Source: JBCDCE01 sp039182515
GTDB taxonomy: Bacteria; Pseudomonadota; Alphaproteobacteria; Rhodobacterales; Rhodobacteraceae
Assembly (NCBI GenBank): GCA_039182515.1
Contig: JBCDCE010000015.1
Span: 1-62,081, forward strand
DNA length: 62,081 bases
Direction of reading: 5' to 3'
Shown piece after piece: positions 41,939-49,736 of this stretch; the first letter of the stretch is position 1; the number at the start of each line of letters is the position of its first letter. The notes below the pieces were generated by a model. The model was not told the origin of the DNA. It saw only the letters and a list, made by a program, of their open reading frames with translations, and made no database searches. Made by a program: the position numbers and the translations under genes.

Positions 41939-43123
41939 TTAGATGCCCGTTGCAACGATGGCTTTGGCGAGCACAGGGATGCTGTCAGGGGTGAGACCCG
42001 CAATGTTCATTCGGCTGTCGCCAACCATATAAATCCCGTGGTCTGTTTTGAGGGCCGCCACCTGCTCGGGCGTGGCCCCTATGCGCGAAAACATGCCTCG
42101 GTGATCCGCGATAAAGCCAAAGCGATCCGATCCACTTTCTGTTTGCAGGGCGTCCGCCAAGGCCTGGCGCAGTACAAGCATGTTCTGACGCATGGACTCC
42201 AGTTCCGCTTCCCACGAGGCCCGCAGGGGCTCAGATTGCAAAATCATTGTGACAAGCCGTGCGCCGTGATCGGGTGGGAAGGAGTAGTTTTGTCGGTTGA
42301 GGTAGGCCAGGGTGTCTTGGGTGAGCCCTTGCAGTTTGGGATCCTGGCTCACAGTCATGAGAATGCCTGTGCGCTCGCGGTAGATGCCGAAGTTCTTCGA
42401 GCAAGACGCGGCGATGATCGTCTCGGGCATGGCCGCAGCCACTTTGCGCGTTGCGGCTGCGTCTTCTTCTAGGCCGTCACCAAAGCCCTGATAGGCAATG
42501 TCGATCATTGGGGTGAGCGATTTTTCTTGCAGTAGCGCAATGACCGCGTCCCATTCCGCAGGCTTGAGATTGGCGCCGGTGGGATTGTGGCAGCACCCGT
42601 GCAACAAGACCACGTCACCGGGCTCTGCAGCTGCCAGATCTTCCAGCATGCCCTGGGCATCCACACCGCGCGTTTCTGCGTCGAAATAGCGGTAGGTTTC
42701 AAACGGGATCCGCATGTGTTTGAGGATCGACAGGTGGTTGGGCCAGGTCGGATCCGAAACCCAGATCGTGGCCTTAGGGTTGGCCATCGCAATCAAATCA
42801 AACGCTTGGCGCACAGCGCCCGTGCCGCCGGGCGTGGCTGCCGCAGAGACCGCCGCGCGCGGCTGGCTGTCGCCGAGCACCAGCTCGATCATCGCATCAG
42901 CGAAGGCTTTGTCGCCCGCCAAGCCCACGTAGGACTTTGTGGTTTCCGCTTCCCAAAGGTCTTTTTCGGCTGCTTTGATCGCCTCGATGATGGGGGTGTT
43001 GCCGTTTGCGTCTTTGTAGACCCCAACGCCAAGATCGATCTTGGTCGGGCGGGGATCGTCACGGAACTCGGCCATGAGGGCCAGGATTTTGTCGGCAGGT
43101 TGCTGGGTCAGCTGCGCGAACAT
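41939..43123 (-). CDS. aromatic/aspartate aminotransferase, class I
   Basis: A 394-aa PLP enzyme moving amino groups between aspartate or aromatic amino acids and 2-oxo acids. The PLP lysine lies in ASCSKNFGIYRER near residue 245; HGCCHNPTGANL near 175-186 and the final R-rich RMNIAGLTPD carry the substrate carboxylate site. The opening MFAQLTQQPADKILALM is diagnostic of TyrB/AspC-type enzymes. Specificity cannot be fixed. It is followed by R2. Confidence 0.94.
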   Translation of the reverse strand: MFAQLTQQPADKILALMAEFRDDPRPTKIDLGVGVYKDANGNTPIIEAIKAAEKDLWEAETTKSYVGLAGDKAFADAMIELVLGDSQPRAAVSAAATPGGTGAVRQAFDLIAMANPKATIWVSDPTWPNHLSILKHMRIPFETYRYFDAETRGVDAQGMLEDLAAAEPGDVVLLHGCCHNPTGANLKPAEWDAVIALLQEKSLTPMIDIAYQGFGDGLEEDAAATRKVAAAMPETIIAASCSKNFGIYRERTGILMTVSQDPKLQGLTQDTLAYLNRQNYSFPPDHGARLVTMILQSEPLRASWEAELESMRQNMLVLRQALADALQTESGSDRFGFIADHRGMFSRIGATPEQVAALKTDHGIYMVGDSRMNIAGLTPDSIPVLAKAIVATGI

Positions 43124-43135
43124 TGGGCAATTTCC

Positions 43136-43699
43136 TTACGTAGAGGCGACGCTTTGGTCGCGGGTCAAAATGCGGGTTCGGGTCTCTTGGCGCTGGGGCA
43201 CAAAACCTTGTTTTTGGTAATGCGCCAGCGCGCGGGGATGGTCGAGTGTACATGTGTTTACGGTCACACTTTGCGTGCCTGGGCGGTCCCAGGCCATCAA
43301 AATGGCTGTGCGCAAAAACCAGGTGCCAAACCCCTGGCCCACAGCCTCGGGCACAAGGCCAAAGTAGGCCAGATCGACCGTTGTATCCTCACGTCCATCG
43401 AGCAAAAAGAAGCCCTTCGGCCAGCCTTGGCCCAAAAGTGTATAAAGCGCCATGCCGGGCGCATGGAGCCACTCGGTGATCTCAGCAGAGCTTTTGGCGT
43501 GCATGTCGACCCATTCGTAATTCGATCCCACGGCATCGTAGAGATTGAAAAAATACCAGGCGGGCGGGGCTTCTGCACGTTGCAAGGCCGCGCCTTTCAG
43601 GTGCGCAGGCTGAGTTGGGTAATCATAGCTGGGGCGCGCGTCCATTTGGAGGTAGGTGACTTGGTATTCAACCGCGCTGCCGGCTGGTTCACGGCTCAT
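43136..43699 (-). CDS. GNAT family N-acetyltransferase
   Basis: A 187-aa acetyltransferase with VPEAVGQGFGTWFLRTAI as the acetyl-CoA loop (Q-G-x-G-x-W variant) and a C-terminal HPRALAHYQKQGFVPQ. The start at 43699 overlaps the sseA stop by 4 nt, so both are one unit. It sits between sseA and the aminotransferase gene. Substrate unknown. Confidence 0.9.
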   Translation of the reverse strand: MSREPAGSAVEYQVTYLQMDARPSYDYPTQPAHLKGAALQRAEAPPAWYFFNLYDAVGSNYEWVDMHAKSSAEITEWLHAPGMALYTLLGQGWPKGFFLLDGREDTTVDLAYFGLVPEAVGQGFGTWFLRTAILMAWDRPGTQSVTVNTCTLDHPRALAHYQKQGFVPQRQETRTRILTRDQSVAST

Positions 43700-44544
43700 C
43701 CGACCTCGACCTTCAGATCGCCATACATGCCCCATTCGGCCCAAGACCCATCATAGAGCGTGTAGTCGGTTTTGCCCATGCGCTCCATGGCAAGGCAGAG
43801 GATGGCGGCCGTAACGCCCGAGCCACAGGTTGTGATGGCCGGTTTTTGCAAATCTACGCCTGCGTTTTCAAAGGCTTCGCGCAAAGAGGCCACGGGCTTT
43901 AAGGTGCCGTCTGGGTTCAGAAGCGAAGCATAAGGCACATTCTGCGAGCCTGGGATGTGACCGGAGCGCAGATCCGCGCGCGGCTCGGGGCTTTCACCGC
44001 GAAACCGATCAGCGGAGCGCGCATCGATGATGGAATAGTCTCCCAGTTTCGCCGCAGCCGCCACTTGGGTGACATCGCGCACAAGGTGGTTTTGGCGGCT
44101 TACGGTCATGTGCCGGTCGCGAATGACGGGCGGGAGATCTTCGACAGGGCGATCTTCCGCTTGCCACTTAGGAAGGCCCCCATCGAGCACGGCGATGTCA
44201 CGCTTGCCCATAAGCTTGAACATCCACCAGACCCGTGCGGCCGAGAAAAGCCCCATGCCGTCGTAGACAACAACCTGGTGGCCGTCGCCCACGCCCATGG
44301 CCCGCATGCGCGACATGAATTTCTCCACCGGCGGCACCATATGCGGCAGCTGAGAGCGGTGGTCGCTGATCTCATCGATATCGAAAAAACGCGCGCCCGG
44401 GATGTGGGCTGCGTCATATTCGGCTTTGGCATCGCGGTTCATATTGGGCAGATAATAAGAGCCATCCAAGATCCGTAGGTCAGGATCAGAGAGGTGTTGA
44501 GCGAGCCAATCTGTGGAGACAAGGGTTTGAGGATCGTCGGCCAT
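43696..44544 (-). CDS. sseA: 3-mercaptopyruvate sulfurtransferase
   Basis: A 282-aa tandem rhodanese protein moving sulfur from 3-mercaptopyruvate to acceptors. The second domain carries the active loop CGSGVTA near residue 237, typical of mercaptopyruvate enzymes, whereas rhodaneses have CRKG-type loops. The first domain is catalytically silent. It is the first gene of a pair with the GNAT gene and has a short tandem repeat in its upstream region. Confidence 0.94.
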   Translation of the reverse strand: MADDPQTLVSTDWLAQHLSDPDLRILDGSYYLPNMNRDAKAEYDAAHIPGARFFDIDEISDHRSQLPHMVPPVEKFMSRMRAMGVGDGHQVVVYDGMGLFSAARVWWMFKLMGKRDIAVLDGGLPKWQAEDRPVEDLPPVIRDRHMTVSRQNHLVRDVTQVAAAAKLGDYSIIDARSADRFRGESPEPRADLRSGHIPGSQNVPYASLLNPDGTLKPVASLREAFENAGVDLQKPAITTCGSGVTAAILCLAMERMGKTDYTLYDGSWAEWGMYGDLKVEVG

Positions 44545-44558
44545 GAAACGTGCGCCTT

Positions 44559-44586
44559 GGGGTCTACTGGGGTCTACTGGGGTCTA
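44559..44586. repeat. 10-bp tandem repeat upstream of sseA
   Basis: GGGGTCTACT recurs with period 10: two full copies of GGTCTACTGG and a partial third, 44559-44586, starting 15 bp upstream of the sseA ATG. It may vary in copy number by slippage. Confidence 0.8.
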
Positions 44587-44895
44587 AACGTGCCGTTAGT
44601 ATCGCCTTGGGTGTAATCTTGTGACGCGCGCTTTACAAGATGAGCGCCAGCGATGTCATCGGCTTTGGTATTTGTAAATGGACCGAACTGTGCTGGCTCG
44701 AATTGTGCACGTTTTCTTAAGCGACCCTTAACAAAACAATCCGCTTTTCGCGTATTTGAGTGTGCGTCTCGCTGCGGGGGCGCAAGGGCCGAAACGTTTG
44801 GCCTTTGAAAGCCAAAAATAATGTAAAAGACTAAAAGAATGGAAAGCTCCCCGCACGGCGCACATATAAGCGCCGCGCGGGCGTGATGGGGTCTT
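44587..44895. other. intergenic region with a terminator
   Basis: The 351 bp between sseA and the glycine-rich gene contain, besides the tandem repeat, GTGCACGTTTTC (44695) that is partly inverse to GAAACGTGC near the sseA start, an AT-rich stretch at 44813-44840 and the hairpin at 44850-44881. No gene is visible. Confidence 0.5.
44850..44881 (-). terminator. hairpin terminator after the glycine-rich gene
   Basis: CCCGCACGGCGC (44850-44861) pairs with GCGCCGCGCGGG (44870-44881), eleven of twelve bases; on the minus strand it lies 15 nt past the stop and is followed by a pyrimidine-rich stretch. Confidence 0.65.
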
Positions 44896-45192
44896 TTATG
44901 CCGAGCCCATCGCTTTTTTCACAACGCCAACCACGGCCATCAGCACACCACCGCCGACGCCGCCACCAGCCACTTGGCCAATGATCGCACCGATGTCGAG
45001 GCCGCCCGCCGCGCCTGCAACAGCACTTGGATCAACGCCCAAAGAGCCCAAAAGCGAGCCGCCCAATCCGCCGCCCAAAATACCGGCAATCGAATTGCCC
45101 AACATGCCAAGATTGAGGTTTGGCAGAAGCTTACCAACAATGTTGCCGCCCGCGGCACCCGACAGCAAACCAATGATTAATTCTGGACCCAT
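44896..45192 (-). CDS. glycine-rich small membrane-like protein
   Basis: A 98-aa protein rich in Gly and Ala (LLSGAAGGNIVGKLLPNLNLG ... GGGVGGGVLMAVVGVVKKAMGSA in short pieces), with hydrophobic glycine-zipper-like segments that could insert in or associate with membranes. The start at 45192 follows AAGGGA 8 nt upstream; an earlier ATG at 45225 would add 11 residues. It resembles DUF937/YidB-type proteins only loosely. Monocistronic, upstream of smpB's 3' side. Confidence 0.7.
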   Translation of the reverse strand: MGPELIIGLLSGAAGGNIVGKLLPNLNLGMLGNSIAGILGGGLGGSLLGSLGVDPSAVAGAAGGLDIGAIIGQVAGGGVGGGVLMAVVGVVKKAMGSA

Positions 45193-45325
45193 GACTCTAT
45201 CCCTTCCCAGTTTAAATGAACCCATGATCGAGTACGGACAGAGGATTGCCTAAAAATGAGGCGGCAGACCAGGGGATCCCTAAGCCACTCTTCCCCCTAA
45301 AGTTTAAAGCATTGGTTTTGCTGTT

Positions 45326-45802
45326 TTATTCGCCGTGACGCAGAAGGCGCTGTTTCTGCCTGCCCCAATCGCGCTTGGCGTCGCTGGCGCGTTTGTCGTG
45401 GTTTTTCTTACCCTTTGCGAGGCCAACTTTCAGCTTCACCAGACCACGATGGTTGAAATACATCACCAGTGGAACCAGCGTCATGCCTTGGCGCGACACC
45501 TCTTGCCAAAGCTTCGAAATCTCTCGTTTGGAGGCCAAAAGTTTGCGCTTACGGCGTTCCTCATGCCCAAAGGTTTTGGCCTGGGCGTAGAGGGGGATGT
45601 AGCTGTTGGTGAGCCAAAGCTCCGCTTCTTCGACCGCCACATAACTTTCGGCGATATTGGCCTGCCCGCTGCGGAGCGATTTTACCTCGGAGCCCATCAG
45701 TTGGATGCCCACCTCCAAGTCACTCTCAATGGCATAGTCGTACCGCGCACGCCGGTTTTCGGCGATGACTTTGTAGTTAGGATCTATAGGTTTCTTAGCC
45801 AT
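45326..45802 (-). CDS. smpB: SsrA-binding protein SmpB
   Basis: A 158-aa RNA-binding protein required for tmRNA rescue of stalled ribosomes. The family opening VIAENRRARYDYAIESDLEVGIQLMGSEVKSLR and the basic C-terminal tail (KGKKNHDKRASDAKRDWGRQKQR) are intact. The tmRNA gene is not in the window. It lies at the end of the smpB/gnd/dapA neighbourhood. Confidence 0.97.
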   Translation of the reverse strand: MAKKPIDPNYKVIAENRRARYDYAIESDLEVGIQLMGSEVKSLRSGQANIAESYVAVEEAELWLTNSYIPLYAQAKTFGHEERRKRKLLASKREISKLWQEVSRQGMTLVPLVMYFNHRGLVKLKVGLAKGKKNHDKRASDAKRDWGRQKQRLLRHGE

Positions 45803-45982
45803 GGAGGAGGGATCTAAGCACTCAGGCCCAGGAGGTCAAATGGCAGGCGTTTTAGGGGGTCATCCGCATGTATGATCTGGGTATGTTTTACATATGCACC
45901 ACGTATGCATGTTGATCCGCCTAAAGCTTAAGAAAATCTTGCGAGGCTTGCGGAGATCTTAACCTGCCTTAGGTCTTGCTTC

Positions 45983-46498
45983 ATGGAAACACCTCTTCCA
46001 AGTCTTGCTTTATCCGTGCGCCAGCCTTGGGCTTGGGCCATTTTGCACGGCGGCAAAGTGATTGAGAATCGCTCTGCAGGCGCCATTCAATCTGGGCAAA
46101 TGGATTGCCGACGGATTGCCCTTCATGCGGCGGCGGGCATGCGCGAAAAGGAATATCGCTGGGGCGCATGGCGGCTTGAGCAGCATGGCGTGCGCTGCCC
46201 TTTGCCCAAGGACCTCGTGCGTGGCGCGGTCATTGGGGCTGTGGATGTGGTGGACATTGTCTCTGAGAGCTCAAGCGAATGGTTCGGTGGTCAGATGGGC
46301 CTGGTGTTAGAAAATCCCGTTGCCTGCACGCCGATCCCCGCCAAAGGTGCCTTGGGCTATTTTGCGTGGGCGGCGTCTGGGCGCTTGGCAGAGCCTGCAC
46401 CTTGGATGACGCGGCTCAGCGATGAGCTTGGCTTGTTCCCAGATCTTGGGCTCAGCTTTTCGCAGGCTCCTGAAAAGCCGTTCCGTACAAGGAGGTAG
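45983..46498 (+). CDS. ASCH-like domain protein
   Basis: A 171-aa protein starting LALSVRQPWAWAILHGGKVIENRS, the pattern of ASCH/PUA-like domains (SxRQPWAxxI), which bind RNA or modified nucleotides. Later blocks are IALHAAAGM and GAVIGAVDVVDIV. The function is unknown. It is separated from smpB by a divergent 180-bp gap containing a polypurine stretch, and followed by motif copy (d). Confidence 0.85.
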   Translation: METPLPSLALSVRQPWAWAILHGGKVIENRSAGAIQSGQMDCRRIALHAAAGMREKEYRWGAWRLEQHGVRCPLPKDLVRGAVIGAVDVVDIVSESSSEWFGGQMGLVLENPVACTPIPAKGALGYFAWAASGRLAEPAPWMTRLSDELGLFPDLGLSFSQAPEKPFRTRR

Positions 46499-46510
46499 CC
46501 GTTTCGACGT

Positions 46511-46533
46511 GAGTATTTTTGACCAAGAAAAAG
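46511..46533 (+). repeat. dispersed 22-bp motif copy (d)
   Basis: GAGTATTTTTGACCAAGAAA followed by AAG, 12 bp after the ASCH gene stop and convergent with the Sel1-like gene. Confidence 0.75.
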
Positions 46534-46708
46534 CAACGCGAGCGTTGATCTAGAGAAGTGGTTCACCTCCCTGCTGGCAGGCCCTGGCACTTCCTGCGAG
46601 GCTTGCTCGGATTAAAAATCCGCTGGCCAGTCTTTGGTCTCTTGGAACATCGTAGCCATTGAGATGGATATCGGCGAGTGTGAGGCATGCCAGCGCATTT
46701 CTTTTATT

Positions 46709-47173
46709 TCAGTCAGCAACAAGCGCTGAGCGGGCAGACTTTTTCAGTGCGGAGTCCGCTCCGTGATAGGCTTGGAGGATTGCTTGCACGAGGCAACCTC
46801 CTTGCGAGCCCAGTCGGCAGGCTTTTTGGGCAAACACCGATGCGCTTTTAGCTTCGATTGAGGCATCAATGACATTCGCATCACCCAGCACCACTATGGC
46901 TTGTAAATGGCAACCCTCAGCATGTCCAAAATCGCAGGCCCTTTCGCTGCGTTCTAACGCCAGTCTACGATCCTCAACTGTTGGAGATCGCTCGAAATAA
47001 AGCTCTGCAGCACGGGTGCAGGCGGCACTCGAACCCAATGTGCACAGCCCATTTTGCACAATCAGTATTGACGCAAACGGTGTTGACGCAAAGTTTTTCA
47101 CGAAAAAGGTGATCAGTATAATTGCGATCGTTACAAAGAACCCATTTATCTTTTTCTTGGCCAAAATACTCAT
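46709..47173 (-). CDS. Sel1/Hcp-like cysteine repeat protein, membrane-anchored
   Basis: A 154-aa protein with a positively charged start and one membrane helix (GFFVTIAIILITFFVKNF, residues 11-28), then a periplasmic part with paired-helix repeats ending in cysteines: ACTRAAELYF, ERACDFGHAEGC, QKACRLGSQGGC. That pattern is the disulfide-bearing Sel1-like repeat of Hcp-type proteins. The ATG is formed by repeat motif copy (e), whose bases encode SILAKKK. No other in-frame ATG is near, so this start is likely. Confidence 0.75.
   Translation of the reverse strand: MSILAKKKINGFFVTIAIILITFFVKNFASTPFASILIVQNGLCTLGSSAACTRAAELYFERSPTVEDRRLALERSERACDFGHAEGCHLQAIVVLGDANVIDASIEAKSASVFAQKACRLGSQGGCLVQAILQAYHGADSALKKSARSALVAD
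47150..47171 (-). repeat. dispersed 22-bp motif copy (e), inside a coding region
   Basis: On the minus strand GAGTATTTTGGCCAAGAAAA... begins with the G of the ATG of the Sel1-like gene and is read as Ser-Ile-Leu-Ala-Lys-Lys-Lys. It lies 15 bp after the gnd stop. Confidence 0.85.
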
Positions 47174-47186
47174 GTTAGACCGGGTT

Positions 47187-48593
47187 TCACATGCCCCACG
47201 GCCCGTGATGATCGCCGTCTTCATCCAAGCGGCGGAAGCCATGGGCCCCAAAGTAATCTCGCTGCCCTTGGGTGAGATCGGTAAAGCCGCGTGCCAGCCG
47301 AATGGTGTCGAACCAGGAGAGAGCCGCGGCCAAGGCGGGAACGGGGATGCCTTTGAGAGCTGCCGTGGCAACAACGCGCCTGAGCGCTGCAGCGCTTCCC
47401 GTGAGACGCGCGTGAAAACGTTCCGAAAGGACCAGGCGACCTTCGGGCAGATCTTCAGTGAAGGCTTGTGAGATATCGTCTAAAAGGCTCGAGCGGATGA
47501 TGCAGCCTGCGCGCCAAATTTCGGCGATCCGCGCGAAATCGAGAGTCCAGGCGAATTCTTCATCGGCAGCTTTGAGAATCCGGAAACCCTGCGCATAGGC
47601 TAAGATGCGTCCCATAAGCATTGCGGCTTCCAGATCCTCCTCTGCAAATGCTGTGGTTTCAAGTGTTCCAGCAGGTACCAAGAGATCAGCGGCAATTTGG
47701 CGTGTCTGACGCTCGGAACTGAGAACGCGTGCGCCAACGGCCGCCTCAATGATAGACGCCGATTGCCCCATGCGAATGGCCTCAATCACGGTCCAGCGCC
47801 CTGTGCCTTTTTGCCCTGCTTGATCAACGATCACATCGACCATGGCCGCTCCGGTTTTTGGATCCTTTGCCGCGAGAACCTCGCCTGAAATCTCAATCAG
47901 ATAGCTTTGAAGAGCCCCTTTGTTCCATTGCGCAAAGAGCGGCGCGATCTCATCAGCACTGCGCCCTTCACCATCTCGCAAGCAGCCATAAACTTCTGCG
48001 ATCAGCTGCATGTCGGCGTATTCGATCCCATTGTGGACCGTCTTAACAAAGTGGCCTGCGCCATCAGGTCCCAAGTGAGCCGCGCAAGGGTCGCCCTCAT
48101 ATTTGGCCGCGATCGCCTCAACGATGGGCTTGATGGGTGCATAGGCAGAGGGCGTGCCGCCGATCATCATGGACGGGCCGTTTCTTGCGCCTTCCTCACC
48201 GCCTGAGATGCCAATGCCAAGATAGCGAAACCCTGCCGCTTCAACGCGTGCAGTTCGGGCTTGGGTTTCGCGAAAGTCTGAATTGCCGCCATCAATGATC
48301 GTGTCACCAGGTTCAAGGTGCTCGAGAAGCGCATCGATGCTCATCTCTACGGGCTTGCCGGCTGGGACGAGCAGGATGATCGCGCGCGGCGGCACCATGG
48401 CTTTGACCAAGGCTTCAACGCTTTCGGTTTTTCTCAAACGCGGCGCAAGCGGGCCAGCGCCGTCGATGAGCTGGTCGATCGTGCTCGCATCGAGGTTATA
48501 GAGCGCAATGTCGTGGCCCTTTTCCGCGATGTTCAGCGCAAGGGCGGCGCCCATTGTGCCGACGCCGATAAGGCCCATGCTGGCAGTGGTCAT
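47187..48593 (-). CDS. gndA: 6-phosphogluconate dehydrogenase, decarboxylating
   Basis: A 468-aa pentose-phosphate enzyme oxidising 6-phosphogluconate to ribulose 5-phosphate with NADP. GVGTMGAALALNIAEKGHD binds the cofactor; IGISGGEEGARNGPSMM and FVKTVHNGIEYADMQLIAE form the active site; the C-terminal RDYFGAHGF is diagnostic of the NADP type. The length is full. Located between dapA and the Sel1-like gene. Confidence 0.97.
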   Translation of the reverse strand: MTTASMGLIGVGTMGAALALNIAEKGHDIALYNLDASTIDQLIDGAGPLAPRLRKTESVEALVKAMVPPRAIILLVPAGKPVEMSIDALLEHLEPGDTIIDGGNSDFRETQARTARVEAAGFRYLGIGISGGEEGARNGPSMMIGGTPSAYAPIKPIVEAIAAKYEGDPCAAHLGPDGAGHFVKTVHNGIEYADMQLIAEVYGCLRDGEGRSADEIAPLFAQWNKGALQSYLIEISGEVLAAKDPKTGAAMVDVIVDQAGQKGTGRWTVIEAIRMGQSASIIEAAVGARVLSSERQTRQIAADLLVPAGTLETTAFAEEDLEAAMLMGRILAYAQGFRILKAADEEFAWTLDFARIAEIWRAGCIIRSSLLDDISQAFTEDLPEGRLVLSERFHARLTGSAAALRRVVATAALKGIPVPALAAALSWFDTIRLARGFTDLTQGQRDYFGAHGFRRLDEDGDHHGPWGM

Positions 48594-48661
48594 ATTGCGC
48601 TCTCCTAGGTTGGTTCAGGTGCCACGCTAGGGGCGGTGCGCGCGAGCTGCAACCTCTGATC

Positions 48662-48735
48662 GCGCGCGTCAGCGCGCGCCCCTTTGGGTTCCCACCAGGG
48701 GCCGCAGGCCAGTGGTGGGAAGGGAGGTGGGTGTG
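48662..48735 (+). repeat. structured intergenic repeat, copy R3
   Basis: GCGCGC hairpin (48662-48677), CCCCTTTGGG, then TTCCCACCA (48689-48697) paired with TGGTGGGAA (48713-48721) around GGCC-GCA-GGCC, then GGGAGGTGGG. It lies between gnd and dapA. Confidence 0.78.
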
Positions 48736-48767
48736 GCCAACGCCAAGACGGGGCGCTGTGCAGGCTT

Positions 48768-49637
48768 TTAGAGAAGACCCGCGCTTTTCATCGCCGCATC
48801 CATCTTCGCTTTTGTTGCGTCCGTCAGCGGCACATGGGGCAACCGCACCTCATCCGAGATGAGGCCCAGTTTCGACAGTCCGTATTTCGCGCCAATCAGG
48901 CCTGGCTCGGTAAAGACGGCGTCATGCAAAGGCATCAGCACATCAAGCTGCTCCACAGCTTTGGCGTAGTCGCCCGCAAGCGTTGTTTCTTGGAACGCGG
49001 CACAGAGCTTCGGCGCCACATTGGCCGACACGGAGATGCAGCCGCGGCCACCATGAGCATTGAATCCAAGCGCAGTCGCATCCTCGCCAGAAAGCTGGAT
49101 GAAATCAGGCCCGGCTGTCATGCGGGTCACAGGCACGCGGGACAGATCGGCCGTGGCGTCTTTCACGCCCACGATCATCTCGTGCTTGGCCAGCTCCGCC
49201 ATAGTGGCAGGGCTCATATCCACCACCGAACGCGGTGGGATGTTGTAGATCACAATCGGCAAGCCGCAATCGGCAGCGGCCGTGAAATGCACAATCAAAC
49301 CGTCTTGGGTTGGCTTGTTATAATAAGGCGTCACCACGAGCGCTGCTTCTGCCCCTGCATCTTTGGCGTGTCGCACGAGCCGCACGGTCTCAGCCGTGTT
49401 GTTCGAGCCTGCGCCTGCAATCACGGGCACGCGCCCTGCAGTGGTCTCAACCACGGCTTTCACAACAGCATCGTGCTCTTCGTGGGTCAATGTGGGCGAC
49501 TCGCCTGTTGTGCCCACAGGCACCAGCCCGTGGCTGCCTTCGTCGATCTGCCAATTGACCAAACGTTTGAGGCCGTCAAAGTCCACATTGCCGTTTTTGA
49601 ACGGGGTCACGAGCGCGGTCAGTGAGCCTTGGAACAT
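48768..49637 (-). CDS. dapA: 4-hydroxy-tetrahydrodipicolinate synthase
   Basis: A 289-aa aldolase of lysine and diaminopimelate synthesis, condensing pyruvate with aspartate semialdehyde. PVGTTGESPTL near 41-51 and VTPYYNKPTQDGL near 127-139 (Tyr) and IVGVKDAT near 157-164 (Schiff-base Lys) are intact. The start at 49637 (MFQGSLTALVTPF) follows GGAGGACCC. A second, more distant family member is at 59674. It is divergent from the lytic transglycosylase gene. Confidence 0.97.
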   Translation of the reverse strand: MFQGSLTALVTPFKNGNVDFDGLKRLVNWQIDEGSHGLVPVGTTGESPTLTHEEHDAVVKAVVETTAGRVPVIAGAGSNNTAETVRLVRHAKDAGAEAALVVTPYYNKPTQDGLIVHFTAAADCGLPIVIYNIPPRSVVDMSPATMAELAKHEMIVGVKDATADLSRVPVTRMTAGPDFIQLSGEDATALGFNAHGGRGCISVSANVAPKLCAAFQETTLAGDYAKAVEQLDVLMPLHDAVFTEPGLIGAKYGLSKLGLISDEVRLPHVPLTDATKAKMDAAMKSAGLL

Positions 49638-49736
49638 ATCGGGTCCTCCTAGATGTGCGCGGAATTGCGCTTGAGTTTTGCTCCTGTGCCAAGGAAGTGA
49701 GTTGATGTCTAGGGGGGCTTTGTTAGCTATGGAGGT

